Notes under the pieces: model-generated
Seen by the model: the letters and a program-made list of their open reading frames with translations, nothing else
The model's database searches: none
Told to the model about the DNA's origin: nothing
Shown here: positions 58,865 through 64,000 of the stretch, in pieces
Position numbering within the stretch: position 1 is the stretch's first letter
How the letters are laid out: each line of letters opens with the position of its first letter
Translations under genes and position numbers: made by a program
Origin: Alicycliphilus denitrificans K601
GTDB taxonomy: Bacteria > Pseudomonadota > Gammaproteobacteria > Burkholderiales > Burkholderiaceae_C
Assembly (NCBI RefSeq): GCF_000204645.1
Contig: NC_015422.1
Location: forward strand, 3,675,001 to 3,739,000
DNA: 64,000 nucleotides
Reading direction: 5' to 3'

Positions 58865-60423
58865 CGCGCCCCGCCGCCCTCGCGCGCCGCCTGCCGGCGC
58901 TGCTGGCCGGGCTGATGCTGGCGGGCTGCAGCCTGCCGCCGCTGGCCGGCCGCAGCACGTCGGCGGCGCTGGAGCTGCCCGCGGCCCGGGACACGCAGCT
59001 GGGCCGCGCGCTCGGCCCCGAACTGGCCGCGCACCCGGGCCTGAGTGGCATCCACGCGCTGGACCACCCCCACGACGCCTTCGCGGCCCGCGTGCTGCTG
59101 GCGCGCGCGGCCGAGCGCACGCTGGACGTGCAGTACTACATCTGGCGCGGCGACACCACCGGCACACTGCTGCTGGCCGAGCTGCTGGCCGCGGCCGAGC
59201 GCGGCGTGCGCGTGCGCCTGCTGCTGGACGACCTGGGCACGGCGGGGCTGGACGGGCCGCTGGCCGCCATGAACGGCCACCCGCGGATCGAAGTGCGCCT
59301 GTTCAACCCCTTCACCTGGCGCAACCCCAAGCCGCTGGGCTACCTGGCCGACCTGCGCCGCGCCAACCGGCGCATGCACAACAAGTCGTTCACGGTGGAC
59401 AACCAGGCCAGCATCGTGGGCGGGCGCAACGTGGGCGACGAGTACTTCGGCGCCACCTCGGGCGTGCTGTTCGCCGACCTGGACGTGCTGGCCGTGGGCC
59501 CGGTGGTGCAGGACGTGTCGGACGACTTCGACCGCTACTGGGCCAGCGCCAGCGCCTACCCCGCGGAGCGCATCCTGCCCGCCGTGGCGCCGCAGGCCGT
59601 GGCCAAGCTCGCCGCGCAGGCCCACGCCCTGCAGGAATCGCCCCGCGCGCGGGACTATGCCCGCGCCATCGCCGGCAGCCCCTTCATCCGCCAGCTGCTT
59701 GGCCACAGCCTGCCGCTGCACTGGGCGCGGGTGCAGATGCTCAGCGACGACCCGGCCAAGGGCATGGGCCAGGCGCGGCGCGCCGACCTGCTGCTGCCCC
59801 GGCTCGGCGCCGTGCTGGGCGCGCCCCGGCGCAGCGTGGACCTGGTCTCGCCCTACTTCGTGCCCACGGCCCACGGCGTGGAGGCCTTCGCGCGGCTGCG
59901 GCAGGCCGGCGTGCGCGTGCGCGTGCTCACCAACGCCTTCGAGGCCACGGACGTGCCCGCCGTGCATGCCGGCTACGCCAAGTACCGCAAGCGCCTGCTG
60001 GAGCAGGGGGTCGCGCTCTACGAGATGCGCAGCCTGGTGCCGGAGTACGCCGCAGACAAGGGCCGGCCGCTGCTGCAGCGCCTGGGCAGCTCGGGCTCCA
60101 GCCTGCACGCCAAGACCTTCGCGGTGGACGGCGAGCGCGTGTTCGTGGGCTCGCTCAACTTCGACCCGCGCTCGGCGCTGTTCAACACCGAGCTCGGGTT
60201 TCTGATCGACAGCCCGGCGCTGGCGCAGCAGGTCGCGCTGGCCTTCGACCGCGAGATCCCCCTGCAGTCCTACCGCGTGGCCCTGGCCGAGGACGGCACC
60301 CTGCGATGGCACGGCGGCGTGGGCAACCCGGCGCCGGTCTACGGCACCGAGCCCCACACCACCTGGTGGAGCCGGTCCCTGGTGTGGCTGCTGATGCGCC
60401 TGCCGATCGAGTGGTTTCTATGA
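58861..60423 (+). CDS. Phospholipase D-family lipoprotein (cardiolipin synthase-like)
   Basis: 520 residues. Lipobox LMLAGCS at ~20-26. Two HKD motifs: HNKSFTVDN (first half) and LHAKTFAVDG with GSLNFDPRS (second half), both intact. LDVQYYIWRGDTTGTLLLAE and LVSPYFVPTAHGVEAFARL are family blocks. Probably makes or remodels phospholipids at the membrane, as ClsC-type enzymes do. ATGA overlap with the regulator upstream. A dispersed repeat begins at its stop. Confidence 0.9.
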   Translation: MTRPAALARRLPALLAGLMLAGCSLPPLAGRSTSAALELPAARDTQLGRALGPELAAHPGLSGIHALDHPHDAFAARVLLARAAERTLDVQYYIWRGDTTGTLLLAELLAAAERGVRVRLLLDDLGTAGLDGPLAAMNGHPRIEVRLFNPFTWRNPKPLGYLADLRRANRRMHNKSFTVDNQASIVGGRNVGDEYFGATSGVLFADLDVLAVGPVVQDVSDDFDRYWASASAYPAERILPAVAPQAVAKLAAQAHALQESPRARDYARAIAGSPFIRQLLGHSLPLHWARVQMLSDDPAKGMGQARRADLLLPRLGAVLGAPRRSVDLVSPYFVPTAHGVEAFARLRQAGVRVRVLTNAFEATDVPAVHAGYAKYRKRLLEQGVALYEMRSLVPEYAADKGRPLLQRLGSSGSSLHAKTFAVDGERVFVGSLNFDPRSALFNTELGFLIDSPALAQQVALAFDREIPLQSYRVALAEDGTLRWHGGVGNPAPVYGTEPHTTWWSRSLVWLLMRLPIEWFL

Positions 60424-60477
60424 AAAAACGGCTCCATCGCTTACCCAGAAAGCGCCATAAGCTATGTTTTTGATAGT
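60420..60477 (+). repeat. Interspersed repeat, copy 11
   Basis: ATGAAAAAACGGCTCC...CGCTTACCCAGAAAGCGCCA...AAGCTATG...TTTTTGATAG. The TGA stop of the phospholipase gene is part of it. It ends 3 bases before the stop of the convergent acyl-CoA synthetase gene. Confidence 0.8.
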
Positions 60478-60479
60478 CA

Positions 60480-62126
60480 TCAGACATTGATCGCCGCCGC
60501 CGACCCGGCCTGGCGGCGCAGCTCGAACTTCTGGATCTTGCCGGTGCTGGTTTTGGGCAGCTCGCCGAAGACCACGGCGCGCGGCACCTTGAAGCCGGCC
60601 AGGTGCTTCTTGCAGTGCGCCACGATGTCCTCGGGCGTGGCCTGGGCGCCGGCCTTCAGCTCCACGAAGGCGCAGGGCGTCTCGCCCCACTTCGGGTCGG
60701 GCTTGGCGACCACGGCGGCGGCGAGCACGTCGGGGTGGCGGTAGAGCACGTCCTCGACCTCGATGGAGGAGATGTTCTCGCCGCCCGAGATGATGATGTC
60801 CTTGCTGCGGTCCTTGATCTTGATGTAGCCGTCGGGGTACTGCACGGCCAAGTCGCCGCTGTGGAACCAGCCGCCGCGGAAGGCGTCCCCGGTGGCGGCG
60901 GGGTTCTTCAGGTAGCCCTTCATGGCGATGTTGCCGCGGAACATGATCTCGCCCATGGTCTCGCCGTCGCGCGGCACGGGCTGCATGGTCTCGGGGTCGA
61001 GCACGGCGGCCGCGCGCTGCAGGTGGTAGCGCACGCCCTGGCGCGCGTTCAGGCGCGCGCGCTCGCCGACGTCCAGCGCGTTCCAGGCGTCATGCTTGGC
61101 ACACACCGTGGCCGGGCCGTAGACCTCGGTCAGGCCGTAGACGTGGGTGAGGTCGAAGCCGAGCTTCTCCATGCCCTCGATCATCGAGGCCGGCGGCGCG
61201 GCGCCTGCCACCATGGCCTTCACGCCTGCGGGCACGCCCTCCTTCATGGCCGCCGGGGCGTTGACCAGCAGGCCGTGCACGATGGGCGCGCCGCAGTAGT
61301 GCGTGACGCCGTGGCTGCGCATGGCGTCGAAGATCGCCTGCGCCTCGACGCGACGCAGGCACACGTTCACGCCCGCGCGCGCCGCCACCGTCCAGGGGAA
61401 GCACCAGCCGTTGCAGTGGAACATGGGCAGCGTCCACAGATAGACGCTGTGCTTAGGCATGTCCCACTCCAGCACATTGCTGATGGCGTTGATGGCCGCG
61501 CCCCGGTGGTGGTAGACCACGCCCTTGGGGTTGCCCGTGGTGCCCGAGGTGTAGTTGAGCGCGATCGCGTCCCACTCGTCGCCGGGCAGCTCCCAGGCGA
61601 ACTGCGGGTCGCCCGCGGCCAGGAACTCCTCGTAGGTCTGCGTGCCCAGGCGCTCGGCGGCGGCACCATAGACGGCATCCTCCACGTCGATGAGCAGGAG
61701 CGGCGCCTTGGATTGGCGCAGCGCCAGCGCCCTGGCCATAACGGGGGCGAACTCGGGGTCCACGATCACCGCCCTGGCCTCGCCGTGGTCGAGCATGAAG
61801 GCGATGGTCTCGGGGTCCAGGCGCGTGTTCAGCGCGTTGAGCACCGCGCCCGCCATGGGCACGCCGAAATGCGCCTCCACCATAGGCGGGGTGTTGGGCA
61901 GCATCACGGCCACGGTGTCATTCTTGCCGATGCCCGCCGCGCGCAGGCTGCTCGCCAGACGGCGGCAGCGCGCGTAGGTCTGGCCCCAGGTCTGGCGCAG
62001 GCCGCCGTGCACGATGGCCAGGCGGTCCGGGTAGACCTCGGCCGTGCGCTCGATGAAGGACAGGGGCGACAGCGGCGCGTGGTTGGCCTCGTTGCGGGGC
62101 AGGTTCTGGTCGTACATGCTGGTCAC
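60480..62126 (-). CDS. Acyl-CoA synthetase (AMP-binding)
   Basis: 548 residues. Activates a carboxylic acid with ATP to acyl-AMP and then CoA thioester. ATP-binding ALNYTSGTTGNPKGVVYHHR, VYGLTEVYGPATV, GWFHSGDLAVQYPDGYIKIK, the hinge DRSKDIIISGGENISSIEVE, and the catalytic PKTSTGKIQKFELR lysine. The fold is of the medium-chain / 3-methylmercaptopropionyl-type (DmdB-like) group. Start GTG at 62126 sits 6 bases after AAAGGAG; ATG at 62117 is the alternative. Confidence 0.92.
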   Translation of the reverse strand: MTSMYDQNLPRNEANHAPLSPLSFIERTAEVYPDRLAIVHGGLRQTWGQTYARCRRLASSLRAAGIGKNDTVAVMLPNTPPMVEAHFGVPMAGAVLNALNTRLDPETIAFMLDHGEARAVIVDPEFAPVMARALALRQSKAPLLLIDVEDAVYGAAAERLGTQTYEEFLAAGDPQFAWELPGDEWDAIALNYTSGTTGNPKGVVYHHRGAAINAISNVLEWDMPKHSVYLWTLPMFHCNGWCFPWTVAARAGVNVCLRRVEAQAIFDAMRSHGVTHYCGAPIVHGLLVNAPAAMKEGVPAGVKAMVAGAAPPASMIEGMEKLGFDLTHVYGLTEVYGPATVCAKHDAWNALDVGERARLNARQGVRYHLQRAAAVLDPETMQPVPRDGETMGEIMFRGNIAMKGYLKNPAATGDAFRGGWFHSGDLAVQYPDGYIKIKDRSKDIIISGGENISSIEVEDVLYRHPDVLAAAVVAKPDPKWGETPCAFVELKAGAQATPEDIVAHCKKHLAGFKVPRAVVFGELPKTSTGKIQKFELRRQAGSAAAINV

Positions 62127-62194
62127 GGCAGGCTCCTTTGTTTCAGGGAATGCAAAAAAACGCGGCCATTAGAGCAAGGCCGGCTGACGCCTGG

Positions 62195-62452
62195 CTGAGA
62201 ACCTGCCCAATATCTTTTCATGGAGTCCCTTGCCCCGCAAGGCGGTGGATGCAAGGCGCAAACCGCAGACGGGCTGGTGGCCCGGCGAGGATTTGCAACG
62301 CCGCAGATGCCGCCTTTGCGGAGCAACCCTTCGGGCAAGACTCGTCGTTGCCCGCCTTGCCCAGGCCGCCAGCATGGCCTGCGGCGCGCGCCTAGATTGC
62401 GGCCTTTTGCTGCCTTGCGGACTCCATGAAAAGATATTGAGCAGGCTCTAAG
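62195..62452. mobile_element. MITE-like element, ~258 bp
   Basis: Terminal inverted repeats of about 33 bases: the left end has AGAACCTGCCCAATATC then TTTTCATGGAGTCC; the right end, inverted, has AGAGCCTGCTCAATATC then TTTTCATGGAGTCC; 3-4 mismatches. No gene inside. It fills most of the 339-base gap between the acyl-CoA synthetase and dnaG; its right end is 13 bases from the dnaG start, so it may hold the dnaG promoter. Confidence 0.8.
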
Positions 62453-62465
62453 AGAAAATAGCCCG

Positions 62466-64000
62466 GTGTCCATCCCCCAGTCGTTCATCCAGGAGCTGCT
62501 CGCGCGCGTCGACGTGGTCGACATAGTAGGCCGCTACGTGCAGCTCAAGAAGAGCGGCGCCAACTTCATGGGGCTGTGCCCCTTCCACGGGGAGAAATCG
62601 CCCTCGTTCAGCGTCAGCCCCTCCAAGCAGTTCTTCCACTGCTTCGGCTGCGGCAAGAACGGCAACGCCATCGGCTTCCTCATGGACCACGCGGGCATGG
62701 GCTTTCGCGAGGCCGTGCAGGACCTGGCCCAGCAGGTCGGCATGCAGGTGCCCGACGACGAGAACACCTCGCCCCAGGACCGCGAGCGCGCCGCCGCCCA
62801 GCGCCAGAAGCAGGCCACGCTGACCGAAGTGCTGGAGAAGGCCGGCGAATCCTGGCGTCGCCACCTGCGCGAATCCCCGCGCGCCATCCAGTACTTCAAG
62901 GGCCGGGGCGTCTCGGGCCAGGTCGCCAAGCGCTACGGCCTGGGCTACGCGCCCGAGGGCTGGCGCAATCTGGCCAGCGTGTTCCCCGAGTACGACAGCC
63001 CGCTGCTGGAGGAAAGCGGCCTCGTGATCGTGGGCGAGGACGACGGCAAGCGCTACGACCGCTTCCGCGACCGCGTCATGTTCCCCATCCGCAACGTCAA
63101 GGGCGAATGCATCGGCTACGGCGGGCGCGTGCTGGGCGACGATAAGCCCAAGTACCTCAACTCGCCCGAGACGCCGGTCTTCCACAAGGGCCGCGAGCTC
63201 TACGGCCTGTACGAGGCGCGCGGCGCGATCCGCGAGATGGGCTACGTGCTGGTGGCCGAGGGCTACATGGACGTGGTCGCCCTCGCCCAGCTCGGCTTTC
63301 CCAACGCCGTGGCCACGCTGGGCACGGCCTGCACGCCCGACCACGTGCACAAGCTGTTCCGCTTCACCGACGTGGTGGTCTTCAGCTTCGACGGCGACGC
63401 GGCCGGCCGCCGCGCGGCGCGCAAGGCGCTCGACGGCGCCCTGCCCTACGCGAGCGACACACGCAGCATCAAGTTCCTGTTCCTGCCGCCCGAGCACGAC
63501 CCCGACAGCTTCATCCGCGCCCACGGCCCCGAGGCGTTCGCGCGCCACGTGGGCGACGCCATGCCGCTGTCGCGCTTCCTGCTCGAATCCGCGCGGGAGG
63601 GCTGCGATCTCGGCACGGCCGAGGGCCGCGCCCACATGCTGGCCAACGCCCGCCCGCTCTGGAGCCAGCTGCCCGACGGCGCCCTCAAGCGCCAGATGCT
63701 GGCCGAGCTGGGCGAACTGGGCCAGTTGCCGGCCAAGGACCTGGCCGAGCTCTGGGCTCAGGAGGGCCCGCGCGCCGCGCCCGCGGCAGCGCCGGAGGGC
63801 GGCGACCCGTTCGCGGACGAGCCGCCCTGGCACCCGCAGCCGCCCGGCCCGTGGCAGGGCGAACCAGCGCGCCGCCCCTGGCGCAAGGACGCCGGCGGCC
63901 GCTGGCGCCGCGAGCCCGCGCGCCCGGCCCAGCCCCCGCTGCCGCGCAGGCCCGCCGCCAGCCGCATCGACCACGCGGCGCGGCTGCTGCTGTCGCACAT
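62466..64000 (+). CDS. dnaG: DNA primase, partial (3' end off the window)
   Basis: 511 codons are in the window with no stop. Makes RNA primers for replication. CHC2 zinc ribbon: CPFHGEKSP ... FHCFGCG with Cys38, His41, Cys59, Cys62. Then the RNA polymerase core with GYGGRVLGDDKPKYLNSPET, and the TOPRIM part VAEGYMDVVAL and SFDGDAAGRRAARKAL. A Pro/Ala/Arg-rich linker (from 63770) leads to the helicase-binding C-terminus. The start is GTG at 62466 (VSIPQSFIQELLARVDVVDI). A MITE-like element lies directly upstream. Confidence 0.95.
   Translation, partial: MSIPQSFIQELLARVDVVDIVGRYVQLKKSGANFMGLCPFHGEKSPSFSVSPSKQFFHCFGCGKNGNAIGFLMDHAGMGFREAVQDLAQQVGMQVPDDENTSPQDRERAAAQRQKQATLTEVLEKAGESWRRHLRESPRAIQYFKGRGVSGQVAKRYGLGYAPEGWRNLASVFPEYDSPLLEESGLVIVGEDDGKRYDRFRDRVMFPIRNVKGECIGYGGRVLGDDKPKYLNSPETPVFHKGRELYGLYEARGAIREMGYVLVAEGYMDVVALAQLGFPNAVATLGTACTPDHVHKLFRFTDVVVFSFDGDAAGRRAARKALDGALPYASDTRSIKFLFLPPEHDPDSFIRAHGPEAFARHVGDAMPLSRFLLESAREGCDLGTAEGRAHMLANARPLWSQLPDGALKRQMLAELGELGQLPAKDLAELWAQEGPRAAPAAAPEGGDPFADEPPWHPQPPGPWQGEPARRPWRKDAGGRWRREPARPAQPPLPRRPAASRIDHAARLLLSH

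Overview
The window is a 64 kb, GC-rich piece of a bacterial chromosome, most likely from the Comamonadaceae (Burkholderiales; Acidovorax/Alicycliphilus-like). Support comes from codon use, the DUF3579-argD-argF group, Comamonadaceae-type ABC transporter cassettes, a Gram-negative trimeric porin, and a family of short AGCGC...AGCTAT repeats typical of that group. This placement is inference from protein and repeat style, not a database match. No rRNA, tRNA or CRISPR array was seen.

Layout. 1-1.1 kb: two overlapping, related small genes of unknown function next to an rraA-like gene that has lost its 5' half, probably the edge of a mobile or rearranged segment. 1.5-5 kb: DUF3579, argD, argF and small conserved genes. 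5-8.5 kb: a feoA-feoB-Cys-rich iron(II) uptake operon (Fur-like box upstream) flanked on both sides by YkgJ-type cysteine-cluster proteins, then kynB. 9.2-17.1 kb: a LysR gene and a complete peptide-type ABC transporter ending in a BAAT-like hydrolase. 17.1-29.1 kb: adenine deaminase, a cupin, an IclR-controlled amino-acid ABC transporter with an FAD oxidoreductase, and a nucleoside-type (BMP) ABC transporter with two tandem binding proteins. 29.2-32.9 kb: a diguanylate cyclase gene split by a 1,480 bp IS630-family element with a clean TA duplication. 33-39.3 kb: an FNR-type regulator and porin, HIT protein, 2-hydroxyacid dehydrogenase, an internally shortened Bcr/CflA transporter and miaA.

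38.6-44.6 kb: an Att-like ABC export/lipid cluster (ATPase, FtsX-type permease, lipocalin-like protein) with an antisense hsp20 and a Cds1-like PLP enzyme inserted in it. 44.7-50.7 kb: a Liv-type branched-chain transporter with two tandem binding proteins. 50.8-58.9 kb: a molybdate system (modE, modABC) and a tungstate-type system (tupA, tupC, tupB plus a ModE-like regulator). Between them lies a lower-GC gene for a four-helix membrane protein resembling the TRADD-N-associated transmembrane family. 58.9-64 kb: a phospholipase D-family lipoprotein, an acyl-CoA synthetase, a MITE-like 258 bp inverted-repeat element, and the start of dnaG.

Theme. The region is mostly uptake: iron, peptides, polar amino acids, purine nucleosides, branched-chain or aromatic substrates, molybdate and tungstate, each with local regulators. 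Over this is a layer of genome change: one IS, one MITE, and about eleven copies of a roughly 60 bp repeat. Several copies sit exactly at stop codons and several are translated inside genes (miaA, the FtsX permease twice, the TupA signal peptide). The best candidate for undescribed biology is the solitary TRADD-N-associated-like membrane protein at 54393-55322.
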